A stretch of 64,000 bases of DNA from the NCBI RefSeq assembly GCF_000710035.2, contig NZ_JMJJ01000017.1, positions 1 through 64,000 of the forward strand, written 5' to 3'. A program made the position numbers and the translations under genes. The stretch is from Pantoea ananatis LMG 2665. Its GTDB lineage: Bacteria > Pseudomonadota > Gammaproteobacteria > Enterobacterales > Enterobacteriaceae. Shown in pieces: positions 34,431-42,566 of the stretch; within the stretch, counting starts at the first letter, position 1, and the number at the start of each line of letters is the position of its first letter. Under the pieces are notes generated by a model, which was given only the letters and a program-made list of their open reading frames with translations, had not been told where the DNA came from and made no database searches.

Positions 34431-35438
34431 TCACCCCCGCGCCTGAAGCAGTGCGGCGATCTCGTCGATGCCAAAACGCACAGGATCCGTAGCCGGTAAA
34501 CCAAACTCTGCGCTGACTTCGGCGCAATAGGCGCGCGCTTCGTCTTCCGTGTAATTTGAGGTGTTAATGGCAAACCCCGCCAGCTGGACGGACGCGCTGG
34601 TCACATGGGCAGCGCGCAGATTGGCTTCAACGCAGTCTTTCAGGCTGACCATTGGCTGATGAGGTAAATGGCGCATATGGGGGCGCCCCATTTCATGGCA
34701 CATCACCAACCAGTGAGGTTGCGCACCGTGCATGAGCCCCATACTAACGCCTGCGTAAGAGGGGTGGAACAGTGACCCCTGCCCTTCAACGATGTCCCAG
34801 TGATCCTCATCATTCGCGGGTGACAGCGCTTCGGCCGCACCGGCAATAAAATCCGCGATGACCGCATCCACGGCAATCCCTTCGCCCGCCACCAGAATCC
34901 CTGTCTGACCTGTAGCGCGAAAATCCGCTTTCATTCCGCGCTCACGCATCGCCGCTTCCAGCGCCAGTGAGGTGTACATCTTGCCCACGGAGCAGTCAGT
35001 GCCAACAGTCAGTATCCGTTTGCCTGTCCGCTTCTTACCACTGCCAACGCTCAGCGTCGGACGCATATGGCGTAAGTCAAAAAGCTCAACACCAAACGTC
35101 TGGGCAAGCGTCACCAGTTCGGGCTCGTCCACCAGACGGTGATGCAGTCCGCTGGCAACGTTCATGCCTGCTTTGATGGCACTTTTCACCGTATCCAGCC
35201 AGTGTTCTGGCAGATAGCCCCCTGCGTTAGCAGTACCGAGCACCAGCGTTTTCGCGCCGCGTGCTTTGGCGCTGATGATGTCAAGTTCATCCAGACCCAG
35301 GCTGACAGTACAGCCCGGGAGTTTAATTTCGCCCACGCACTGCTCCGGCCGCCAGATATGAATACCGCGCGCCGTTTTCGCCGCGAGTGGATCGGTGACA
35401 TCGCCAAGAAAAAGTAAATAGGGTTGTGGAATTAGCAT
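34431..35438 (-). CDS. dgcN: DUF1611 protein, DgcN-like (D-glutamate N-acetyltransferase family), 335 aa
   Basis: This is a DUF1611 protein with an N-terminal Rossmann-like domain (FLGDVTDPLAAKTARG) and a C-terminal P-loop-like domain (VGTDCSVGKMYTSLAL). EGQGSLFHPSYAGVSMGLMHG is characteristic. DgcN relatives acetylate D-glutamate so that DgcA can racemise it to N-acetyl-L-glutamate. Here the two genes sit side by side at the head of the operon, which supports that role. Some DUF1611 proteins act on other D-amino acids or dipeptides, so the substrate is not certain. The ATG at 35438 is preferred to an in-frame TTG at 35459. Confidence 0.82.
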   Translation of the reverse strand: MLIPQPYLLFLGDVTDPLAAKTARGIHIWRPEQCVGEIKLPGCTVSLGLDELDIISAKARGAKTLVLGTANAGGYLPEHWLDTVKSAIKAGMNVASGLHHRLVDEPELVTLAQTFGVELFDLRHMRPTLSVGSGKKRTGKRILTVGTDCSVGKMYTSLALEAAMRERGMKADFRATGQTGILVAGEGIAVDAVIADFIAGAAEALSPANDEDHWDIVEGQGSLFHPSYAGVSMGLMHGAQPHWLVMCHEMGRPHMRHLPHQPMVSLKDCVEANLRAAHVTSASVQLAGFAINTSNYTEDEARAYCAEVSAEFGLPATDPVRFGIDEIAALLQARG

Positions 35439-35655
35439 GATATTTCTCGTTTCAGACAAAGGTAAGTTTCTGAACCCACTATTTCATGCGCTTCAAAAGG
35501 TGACGAATGCTTGTTTAGTTGGAGGATATAACCGCAGGCTATAGTCAGATGAAAAGGTTATGGCACCCACGTTAATTCAGGGATCAGGGCGAAAATCAGT
35601 TCAGTTTGCGGGGGAATGCATAGGAAAAGATAATATGTAAGGCGCAAAAAGGCGG

Positions 35656-35696
35656 TGAAAAATGCCTGGTTAGTGTTATGCAACGATCACCAGGCA
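35656..35696 (-). terminator. Rho-independent terminator of the rut operon
   Basis: On the minus strand TGCCTGGT pairs with ACCAGGCA across an 18-nt loop and is followed by TTTTT. It lies 40 bp past the rutG stop codon. Confidence 0.82.
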
Positions 35697-35735
35697 CCCT
35701 TAACACCCACTGACGACAGACGAAGCAATAAAAGG

Positions 35736-37082
35736 TTACGGCTCTCTCAGCGCCGCTTCTGTGGCTGCCTTAATCTCAGGCGGCGTCTTTGCCATTTTGC
35801 TGCGGCTCAGGAAAGCATTGAGTAAAATCGCCCCAAAGGTCGCGGTGCCGATGCCGCCCATGCTGAAGCCGCCCAGGCTCAGGGTGAAGTTGCCCGCGCC
35901 CAGTACCAGCGTAACTGCCACCATGATGAGATTGCCATTCAGGCCCAAATCAACGTGGTTTTGTACCCAAATGCGGGCGCCAGCTACGGCAATCAAGCCA
36001 AATACCACGATGGATGCTCCACCGAGCACCGGGCCAGGAATGGTGTGGATCAATGCACCAAATTTAGGCGAAAAACCCAACACAATGGCCATGATTGCGG
36101 CGGCGACAAAAATCAGCGTGGAGTAAATTTTAGTGACGGCCATGACGCCGATATTTTCGGCATAGGTTGTCACGCCGGTGCCGCCCGCCGAAGCCGAAAG
36201 CAAGGTCGCCAGGCCATCCCCGATAAAGGCGCGGCCCATGTAGGGATCGAGATTTTTACCGGTCATCCCCGCCACGGCTTTAATGTGGCCAAGGTTTTCC
36301 GCAACCAGGATCACCGCCACCGGCGCAATCATCAGCATAGCGTGCGTGCTGAATACCGGCGTAGTGACGGTGGGCACGCCGAACCAGGGCGCCTGCGCCA
36401 CGGCGCTGAAATTCACCGGCGTGCCCAGCCCGAGGCCGTTGGTGATCGCCATATAAATCAGGTACGCCGCCACCAGACCCAGCAACAGTAACAGTCGCTG
36501 TACCAGACCGCGTGTAAACACCGCCACCGATCCGATACACAGCACCGTCATCACCGCCATCCAGCTGTCAAACGATGAAGCGGATACGCTGTTTATGGCA
36601 ATCGGCGCCAGATTGAGTCCAATCGCCATGACTACCGCGCCGGTCACCACCGGCGGCATCAGGCGCTCAATCCAGCGCGTGCCGACCGCCATGACCACAA
36701 AACCGATCAGCATGTAAATCAGGCCACAGGCGATAATCCCGCCCAGCGCGACGCCGATATTCGGGTTCGTGCCGTGGCCGCTGTAGCCGGTCACGGCAAT
36801 TACTAACCCGACAAATGCAGCACTGGAACCGAGATAACTCGGCACGCGCCCGCCTACGACCAGGAAGAACAGCAGCGTGCCGATGCCCGACATCAGGATC
36901 GCCATATTGGCGTCAAACCCCATCAGCAATGGCATGAGTACCGTGGCGCCAAACATCGCCACCGTGTGTTGCAGTCCCATGATCACCGTCGCGCCAAACG
37001 GTAGCCGTTCATCCGGCGCGATCACCGCGCCATCCAGATTACCTTCTCTTTTACGCCATTGCGGAAACCAGGAATGTGCCAT
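35736..37082 (-). CDS. rutG: Pyrimidine permease RutG, 448 aa
   Basis: This nucleobase permease of the NCS2 (uracil/xanthine) family is integral to the inner membrane, with about 14 helices. GLQHTVAMFGATVLMPLLMGFD is the usual first helix. The conserved ENLGHIKAVAGMTG and GTGVTTYAENIGVMAVTKIYS carry the substrate-binding Glu residues of UraA-like proteins. It is the last gene of a complete rutABCDEFG order, which identifies it as RutG. It brings uracil or thymine into the cell. The 33-bp gap to rutF is compatible with one transcript. Confidence 0.95.
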   Translation of the reverse strand: MAHSWFPQWRKREGNLDGAVIAPDERLPFGATVIMGLQHTVAMFGATVLMPLLMGFDANMAILMSGIGTLLFFLVVGGRVPSYLGSSAAFVGLVIAVTGYSGHGTNPNIGVALGGIIACGLIYMLIGFVVMAVGTRWIERLMPPVVTGAVVMAIGLNLAPIAINSVSASSFDSWMAVMTVLCIGSVAVFTRGLVQRLLLLLGLVAAYLIYMAITNGLGLGTPVNFSAVAQAPWFGVPTVTTPVFSTHAMLMIAPVAVILVAENLGHIKAVAGMTGKNLDPYMGRAFIGDGLATLLSASAGGTGVTTYAENIGVMAVTKIYSTLIFVAAAIMAIVLGFSPKFGALIHTIPGPVLGGASIVVFGLIAVAGARIWVQNHVDLGLNGNLIMVAVTLVLGAGNFTLSLGGFSMGGIGTATFGAILLNAFLSRSKMAKTPPEIKAATEAALREP

Positions 37083-37115
37083 GTACGATCCTTACTAAGT
37101 TGAATGCGGATTGAG

Positions 37116-37670
37116 TTAACAGGCTATCTGACGCATCAGCGGATGATAGCGTCGGTCGAAATACGCCAGTCCGTGGCAGTCATCGTTGCAACGGAGTGCA
37201 ACAACTTCACAAAACATAATATCGTGGGTACCGACCCGGGTGATCTGCGTGACCTTGCAGTCAAATGACACCAGCGCGTTAGTGAGGATCGGGGAGCCGG
37301 TGGCGAGATCTGTCCATTCGGCGGCGTCGAAGCGTTGTTCCATCGGCGTTTTTCCGCCGAATAAATTAGAAAGTGATTCGTGGCTGTCGGCCAGCGTGTT
37401 TACGCACAGCACCTGATTTTGTATAAACGCGGGATGTACCGACGCAGAACGGTTCAGGCACACCAGCAGTGTCGGTGGCGTATCGGTGACGCTGCACACA
37501 GCAGAGGCGGTGAAACCTGCCCGACCGCCGGGGCCGTCAGTGGTGATGATATTGACGGCAGAGCCGAGGCGCGCCATGGCATTGCGGTATTCCTGTTTCT
37601 CAACGGCAGCCTCTTTTTCAGCAAGGGGCATGTCGGTCTCGGGCAGTGTGGCGTTCAGGGTTGATTGCAT
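37116..37670 (-). CDS. rutF: Flavin reductase RutF, 184 aa
   Basis: This NADH-dependent FMN reductase of the flavin_reduct family regenerates reduced FMN for the RutA oxygenase. The domain spans most of the protein, with RNAMARLGSAVNIITTDGPGG, GFTASAVCSVTDTPPTLLVC and HDIMFCEV. ATG 37670 is chosen because GAGGA precedes it; an upstream in-frame ATG at 37688 has no good site. An N-terminal extension of about 25 residues relative to typical homologues remains. Its position between rutE and rutG fits the standard operon. Confidence 0.93.
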   Translation of the reverse strand: MQSTLNATLPETDMPLAEKEAAVEKQEYRNAMARLGSAVNIITTDGPGGRAGFTASAVCSVTDTPPTLLVCLNRSASVHPAFIQNQVLCVNTLADSHESLSNLFGGKTPMEQRFDAAEWTDLATGSPILTNALVSFDCKVTQITRVGTHDIMFCEVVALRCNDDCHGLAYFDRRYHPLMRQIAC

Positions 37671-37700
37671 GCTCGTGTCCTCAGTCATGATCGGTGATGC

Positions 37701-38291
37701 TTACAGCACGCGACAGGCGCGGTCAAAGTCCAGGCGCGGTGCGCGCGGATAGACTTTGCTGCTGTCGCCGTAACCAATGTTAATCAGAAAATTCGATTTC
37801 CAGCCTTCCTGCGCCAGAAAGGTTTCATCAACTTTGGCATTGTCGAAACCGGACATCGGTCCGGTATCCAGGCCGATCGCGCGACAGGCCATAATCAGAT
37901 ACGCAGCCTGTAAACTGCTGTTGCGGAACGCGGTATCCTGTGCCAGCTGTGGGCTGGAGGTGAACCATGAACGGGCATCGCCGGACGGAAACAGTTCAGG
38001 CAGCAGCTCATAGAATTCCGGATCCCAGGCAATAATCGCCGTCACCGGAGCGGTCATCGTTTTCTTCAGATTGCCACTGGAAAGTGCCGGTGCCAGTTGT
38101 TGTTTCGCTTCCTGGCTCTGAATAAATACGATGCGCACCGGGCTGCAGTTCGCCGAGGTCGGCCCCATGCGCGCCAGTTCGTAAATCGTTTTCAGTTGTT
38201 CGCCTGTTACCGGTTTATTCAGCCAGCCGTTATGGGTGCGGGCTTCGGTGAACAACGTGGCCAGCGCGCTGGCGGTTAATGCTTCGGTCAT
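37701..38291 (-). CDS. rutE: RutE, nitroreductase-family malonic semialdehyde reductase, 196 aa
   Basis: This nitroreductase-fold flavoprotein reduces malonic semialdehyde, the toxic end product of uracil breakdown, to 3-hydroxypropionate. The FMN-binding start TEARTHNGWLNKPV, ARMGPTSANCSPVRIVFI and MACRAIGLDTGPMSGFD are typical of RutE. Its start overlaps the rutD stop by 4 bp. The length equals that of known RutE proteins. Confidence 0.95.
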   Translation of the reverse strand: MTEALTASALATLFTEARTHNGWLNKPVTGEQLKTIYELARMGPTSANCSPVRIVFIQSQEAKQQLAPALSSGNLKKTMTAPVTAIIAWDPEFYELLPELFPSGDARSWFTSSPQLAQDTAFRNSSLQAAYLIMACRAIGLDTGPMSGFDNAKVDETFLAQEGWKSNFLINIGYGDSSKVYPRAPRLDFDRACRVL

Positions 38292-39115
38292 GGCATCTCC
38301 ACAGGTATGAAATCAGACGGTGTTCCGGATGGATGCGAAGCCTGCCGCTGCAGCCAGTCCAGTAAAATCGGGTTAAACGTATCGGGGTCCGTTACGCTCA
38401 TGGCATGTCCGCCGTAGCCCATTTGCAGGTGCTCGCCATGGGGAAGACGCGAGGCGAGATCGGCTGAACAGGACCAGGGCACCAGCAAATCATCTTTAGC
38501 GCTCAACGCCAGGGTCGGCGCGATGACGCCTTTGAGCGAGGTGGTCAGATCGGAGTCCATCAGCGCCTGCAGGCGATGCAGCAGGTTTTCCATCCCCTGA
38601 AAGTTCGCCACCTGATGCTGGCGCTCTTCCTGCAGGAAAGCTTCATGTTCAGAAAGCCAGTCACCCGGGTACAGAAACAGCGGCTGCGCCTGCACGTAGG
38701 CATCTACGCCGCTGTTAAGCAGCAGGTTCCGACGGACGTCGAAGCAGCGGCGCGTCTGGCTGTTAAGGACTGTCCAGCCATTAATTACCACCAGACTTTG
38801 CAGCAGCGCGGGATAACGCAGGGCAAGATGCAGACCCATAATGCCGCCCAGTGCGTGACCGACCAGATGACAGCGGCTGATATTCAGCGCGTTAAGTAAG
38901 CCTGCCAGCTCATCGGCCATATCCTCCATCCGGTAACCGGCGGGTACGCTACCCTGACTGGCGCCGGTGCCGTACTGGTCATAGACCACCACCCGAAAAT
39001 GCGCCGAGAGCATCGCCAGCTGAGGCTGCCAGAATCCCCCGGAACCGCCGAGACCCGAGGAGAGCACGACGGTTTCTGCATCAGCGTTTTGCTGACCCAA
39101 TACCTTGTAATACAT
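38288..39115 (-). CDS. rutD: RutD, alpha/beta-hydrolase-fold protein, 275 aa
   Basis: This alpha/beta-hydrolase-fold protein of the rut pathway is thought to speed hydrolysis of an aminoacrylate or carbamate intermediate. The fold is clear: SSGLGGSGGFWQPQ oxyanion region, VVYDQYGTGAS, and the nucleophile elbow LVGHALGG. In that elbow Ala stands where hydrolases have Ser (GxSxG). The late Asp and His positions (SAKDDLLVPW, GGHAMSV) are present. The missing Ser agrees with the idea that RutD is not a classical serine hydrolase. It sits between rutC and rutE as expected. Confidence 0.93.
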   Translation of the reverse strand: MYYKVLGQQNADAETVVLSSGLGGSGGFWQPQLAMLSAHFRVVVYDQYGTGASQGSVPAGYRMEDMADELAGLLNALNISRCHLVGHALGGIMGLHLALRYPALLQSLVVINGWTVLNSQTRRCFDVRRNLLLNSGVDAYVQAQPLFLYPGDWLSEHEAFLQEERQHQVANFQGMENLLHRLQALMDSDLTTSLKGVIAPTLALSAKDDLLVPWSCSADLASRLPHGEHLQMGYGGHAMSVTDPDTFNPILLDWLQRQASHPSGTPSDFIPVEMP

Positions 39116-39150
39116 ACTGTTTCCTCAGATGAAATACATCACCGAACAGA

Positions 39151-39537
39151 TTATTTGCCAAGGTGGGCAATCGATGCGATTTCGATCAACGCATCCGGTT
39201 TCACCAGCCCACACTGAATGCAGAACCTTGCCGGTTTTTCACCCGGGAAATACTCCGCATAGACCTGATTCACTGCCCCGTAATTCGCCCAGTCGGTGAT
39301 AAAAATCGAGTTCATGGTGACGTCATCCATGCTGCCGCCTGCGGTTTCGATCACGCTTTTGATGATCTCCAGTACATGGCGGGTTTGTGCTGCCGCATCG
39401 CCCACATGTACGACGTTGTTGTCTTTATCAAAAGGCAAAGTACCGGAAACGTACAGGACCCCATCGGCAAGCGTACCGGGAACAAATGGCGCCAGCGGAA
39501 CACCGCTGCCGGCTGGAATAATGGCGCGTTTAGGCAT
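39151..39537 (-). CDS. rutC: RutC, RidA-family protein, 128 aa
   Basis: This small protein of the YjgF/YER057c/UK114 (RidA) family acts on 3-aminoacrylate from the rut pathway or related enamines. VLYVSGTLPFD, the NSIFITDWANY region and the substrate-carboxylate Arg in KPARFCIQCG are visible. It is expected to be a trimer with active sites at the subunit faces. The length and position between rutB and rutD match the family. Confidence 0.95.
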   Translation of the reverse strand: MPKRAIIPAGSGVPLAPFVPGTLADGVLYVSGTLPFDKDNNVVHVGDAAAQTRHVLEIIKSVIETAGGSMDDVTMNSIFITDWANYGAVNQVYAEYFPGEKPARFCIQCGLVKPDALIEIASIAHLGK

Positions 39538-39562
39538 CGTTAATTGTCCTTTTCACAAGCGG

Positions 39563-40315
39563 TCAGGCCGCGTTTTGTTCAGTTTTGTAACCCACCGCGT
39601 CGCAGAAATGGCTTACGCTGGAGACCCAACCAAAAAACGTTTCGATGTTATAAATCGCGGCTTTTTGCGCAAACTCGGGGCCCGCCTGGTGTGTCGCGTC
39701 TTCCAGTACGACGCCAAAATATTCCAGAAAGAAGCCGTCACGCAGGGTGGATTCGACGCACACGTTGGTGGCGATGCCGGTAAAAACCAGATGATGAATG
39801 CCGTAGCTGCGCAGCAGGCTATCCAACTGGGTATTAAAGAAGCCGCTGTAGCGTGGTTTTGGCAGCACAATATCGCCCGGCTGGGGTTGCAGTTCATCGA
39901 CCAGATCGTAATCCCAGTCCCCTTTCGCCAGCAGTTTGCCCATCAGCTCGGGACGTTTGCGCATTGTTTTCAGCGCATTGGATTTATGGAAGTTGGGCGA
40001 GCCCGCGCCCCCGGCTTCGACATACTGATTGTCCCAGCCGTTCTGGAAAAAAATCACTTTTATGCCTGCCGCGCGAGCAGCGGCAATCGCCACTTTGATA
40101 TTGGCAATGACCGGCGCGGTGGCAGACACGTCAAAGCCTGCCAGATCAAGATAACCGCCCTGCGAGGCGTAAGCGTTTTGCATATCCACCACAATAAGCG
40201 CCGTCTGCTGCGGGGTGAAACCAATGGCTTCAGGACGCGCGGCCAGCACCCTTTCCTCGCCAGCATTATCGGGCGCGCGGCGAACCACGGTTTGATTTTC
40301 AACAATGTTCATCAT
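39563..40315 (-). CDS. rutB: RutB, ureidoacrylate amidohydrolase, 250 aa
   Basis: This cysteine hydrolase of the isochorismatase superfamily splits ureidoacrylate to aminoacrylate plus carbamate. The catalytic triad is seen as Asp in ALIVVDMQNAY, Lys in VLPKPRYSGF and Cys in GIATNVCVEST. The length matches RutB. The start codon overlaps the rutA stop, giving translational coupling. Confidence 0.95.
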   Translation of the reverse strand: MMNIVENQTVVRRAPDNAGEERVLAARPEAIGFTPQQTALIVVDMQNAYASQGGYLDLAGFDVSATAPVIANIKVAIAAARAAGIKVIFFQNGWDNQYVEAGGAGSPNFHKSNALKTMRKRPELMGKLLAKGDWDYDLVDELQPQPGDIVLPKPRYSGFFNTQLDSLLRSYGIHHLVFTGIATNVCVESTLRDGFFLEYFGVVLEDATHQAGPEFAQKAAIYNIETFFGWVSSVSHFCDAVGYKTEQNAA

Positions 40316-41403
40316 GCGACCTCTTTCTGCTCAATGCCGATGTGCTGGCGCGTTTTCATTAACGGCTGGATGTAGCGACCAAAGTTTTCAATGCCTTCGA
40401 CGAAATCGTCAAAGGTCAGCAATACGCCGCCCGCACCGGGAACCGTATCGATCTCATCAAGCATTCTGGCGACGCTGGCCCAGGAGCCGACCAGCGTCCC
40501 CATGTTGATGTTGACCGCTGACGTGGGATCGGCCATCTGGCGAACATTGGTATCGCTGCCGGAGCGGGTATCTTTACTGCTCTGGTCGGTGAGCCATGAC
40601 AGGGCTTCCGCATCAGCACCGGCTTTGTACAGCTCCCATTTGGCGCGCGCGGCCTCGTCGGTTTCATCGGCAATCACCATGAACAACACGTAAGAGGACA
40701 CGTCACGGTTTTCAGCGTCAGCCGCTGTTTTCATGCGGGCTGCGGTAGGTGCAAAAGCGGTTGGCGTGTTGACGCCTTTGCCAAAGCAGAAGTTAAAATC
40801 GGCGTGTTTGGCGGAAAACGCCATGCCGGCGTCACTTTGTCCGGCGCAGATGACTTTCATTTCGCTTTGCGGGCGTGGACTGACGCGACAGTCATCCATT
40901 TTGAAAAATTCGCCGTCAAGCGTGCAGTGCCCTGTTCCCCACAGATCGCGCAGTACGCTGACATATTCGGTCAGGTAATCGTAGCGGCGGGTAAAATAGT
41001 CATCGCCAGGCCACATGCCCATTTGTTCGTATTCCGGTTTCTGCCAGCCGGTTACCACGTTCACGCCGAACCGGCCGTTGGAGATGGAGTCAATTGTGGC
41101 AGCCATGCGCGCAACGATTGCCGGTGGCATGACCAGGGTGGCGGCGGTGGCGTAGAGCTGAATGCGGGACGTTACGGCGGCCAGACCGGCCATCAACGTG
41201 AATGACTCCATGTTGTGTTCCCAGAATTCCGTTTTACCGCCGAAGCCGCGCAGTTTGATCATCGAGAGCGCGAAGTCGAAATGGTAGTGCTCTGCTTTCT
41301 GCACAATGGTTTTATTCAGTTCGAAGGTTGGCTTGTACTGCGGCGCAGTTTCTGAAATTAGCCAACCGTTGTTACCGATAGGAATAAAGACACCGATTTT
41401 CAT
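40312..41403 (-). CDS. rutA: RutA, pyrimidine oxygenase, 363 aa
   Basis: This FMN-dependent monooxygenase of the luciferase-like family opens the uracil ring between N3 and C4 using reduced FMN from RutF. The TIM-barrel signature includes MKIGVFIPIGNNGWL, HFDFALSMIKLRGFGG and RFGVNVVTGWQKPEY with the usual ISNGR motif. It is the first gene of the rut operon. The upstream region carries a sigma54-like promoter and a long palindrome. The N-terminus as called is close to other RutA proteins; some are annotated with a slightly longer start. Confidence 0.95.
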   Translation of the reverse strand: MKIGVFIPIGNNGWLISETAPQYKPTFELNKTIVQKAEHYHFDFALSMIKLRGFGGKTEFWEHNMESFTLMAGLAAVTSRIQLYATAATLVMPPAIVARMAATIDSISNGRFGVNVVTGWQKPEYEQMGMWPGDDYFTRRYDYLTEYVSVLRDLWGTGHCTLDGEFFKMDDCRVSPRPQSEMKVICAGQSDAGMAFSAKHADFNFCFGKGVNTPTAFAPTAARMKTAADAENRDVSSYVLFMVIADETDEAARAKWELYKAGADAEALSWLTDQSSKDTRSGSDTNVRQMADPTSAVNINMGTLVGSWASVARMLDEIDTVPGAGGVLLTFDDFVEGIENFGRYIQPLMKTRQHIGIEQKEVA

Positions 41404-41525
41404 AGCTCACCTCGATTGAAAATAATTGGGACGACAACAAGGGCTTGCGAAAATCTCTGCGCGGCTTAAGTGCGTCCTGCGGGTTCCTGTTGCACCGTGC
41501 TGAAATCTCCTGACGTAAGGACATT

Positions 41526-41541
41526 TGCAAAGCGGATGCCA
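41526..41541 (-). promoter_or_regulatory. Sigma54-type promoter of the rut operon
   Basis: On the minus strand TGGCAT-N5-TTGCA matches the -24/-12 consensus TGGCAC-N5-TTGCA with exact spacing. It lies about 125 bp upstream of rutA. The rut operon is NtrC-controlled in enterobacteria, which fits nitrogen-limited use of pyrimidines. Confidence 0.72.
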
Positions 41542-41596
41542 GTTTTTAAAAAGCCATTTAAAACAGAATGTTATGGGATTGTGTAGATTTATAATG

Positions 41597-41627
41597 GAGT
41601 AAATGGTCTAAAACAGACCATTTACTC
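41597..41627. promoter_or_regulatory. Long palindrome between rutA and rutR (candidate operator)
   Basis: A perfect 13-bp inverted repeat, GAGTAAATGGTCT / AGACCATTTACTC, around AAAAC lies in the divergent region. The TGGTC/GACCA core recalls RutR sites, which have the reverse order (GACCA-NN-TGGTC). It is therefore a candidate TetR-type operator but not a textbook RutR box. Confidence 0.6.
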
Positions 41628-41801
41628 AAAAATAACTGCACGTTAATCAGGCAGAGTTGAGCGCAAATGGTGCAGTTTTGTTAAATATTGGTTGTGCTGG
41701 GTTGTTATCAGGTTGTGTTTATAAATAACGCGTATGACGATAGTCGCCTTAATGCCTATTTGTTATGCTTTTGGCCTTGTTGTGTGTATCAGGGAAATGT
41801 T

Positions 41802-42491
41802 GTGAAGCCATTGTCCGAAAACCCGGGATCTGACGCCGGAGAAAACCTCGCCGCGAAAACGCCATCGAAATCTGTGACGCGACGTTCGCGAGCGGTTGCT
41901 GCCAAACGTGGCGCTATCATGGCCGCTGCACTGGAATTCTTCTCACTGTATGGCTTTCACGGCACCCGTCTTGAGCAGGTTGCTGAACGCGCGGATGTCT
42001 CGAAAACCAATCTGTTCTATTACTTTCCCTCGAAAGAAGATTTATACATTGCGGTGCTCAAAGGGCTGCTGGATATCTGGCTGGCACCGCTTAAAGCACT
42101 GCAGTCCGATCAGCATCCTCTGGAAGCAATACGGGAATATATTCGTCTGAAGCTTTGCGTCTCCCGTGACCATCCCCAGGCCTCACGATTATTTTGTCTG
42201 GAGATGGTTCAGGGCGCACCGTTGCTGAAACAGGAGCTGGGCGGCAGCCTGAAAACGCTGGTGGAGGATAAATCGGACGTGATTCGCGGCTGGATTAAAG
42301 ATGAGTTGATCGCACCCATCGATCCTATGCAGTTGATTTTTATGCTGTGGGCCACCACTCAGCATTACGCAGATTTTGGGGTGCAGGTTGAGGCGATTAC
42401 CGGTAAAACACTCAGCGATCCTGTGTTTTTTGAACAAACGGTGAAAAGTGTCCAGCACATCATTACCGAAGGGATTCAGATTCGGGCGTAA
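41802..42491 (+). CDS. rutR: RutR, TetR-family regulator of pyrimidine use, 229 aa
   Basis: The N-terminal TetR helix-turn-helix (AALEFFSLYGFHGTRLEQVAERADVSKTNLFYYFPSKEDLY in segments) and the uracil-sensing C-terminal domain follow RutR closely to the end (AITGKTLSDPVFFEQTVKSVQHII). RutR represses rut genes and releases DNA on binding uracil. A GTG start at 41802 with AGGGA upstream is chosen because RutR proteins are about 212 aa; the longer frame from 41688 adds an unrelated hydrophobic stretch. A 25-residue N-terminal extension remains. Divergent from rutA. Confidence 0.92.
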   Translation: MKPLSENPGSDAGENLAAKTPSKSVTRRSRAVAAKRGAIMAAALEFFSLYGFHGTRLEQVAERADVSKTNLFYYFPSKEDLYIAVLKGLLDIWLAPLKALQSDQHPLEAIREYIRLKLCVSRDHPQASRLFCLEMVQGAPLLKQELGGSLKTLVEDKSDVIRGWIKDELIAPIDPMQLIFMLWATTQHYADFGVQVEAITGKTLSDPVFFEQTVKSVQHIITEGIQIRA

Positions 42492-42566
42492 AAAATGGCG
42501 GGCAGAACGCTACTGTTCCAGGCCGCTTACACCACAGGCTAAACTGGCCTCGCATCTCTCCCGGCG

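Noticed and set aside
38288..39115. RutD as a disrupted hydrolase gene
   Set aside because: The Ala at the nucleophile position is in an otherwise complete protein of normal length inside an intact operon, so it is not treated as decay.
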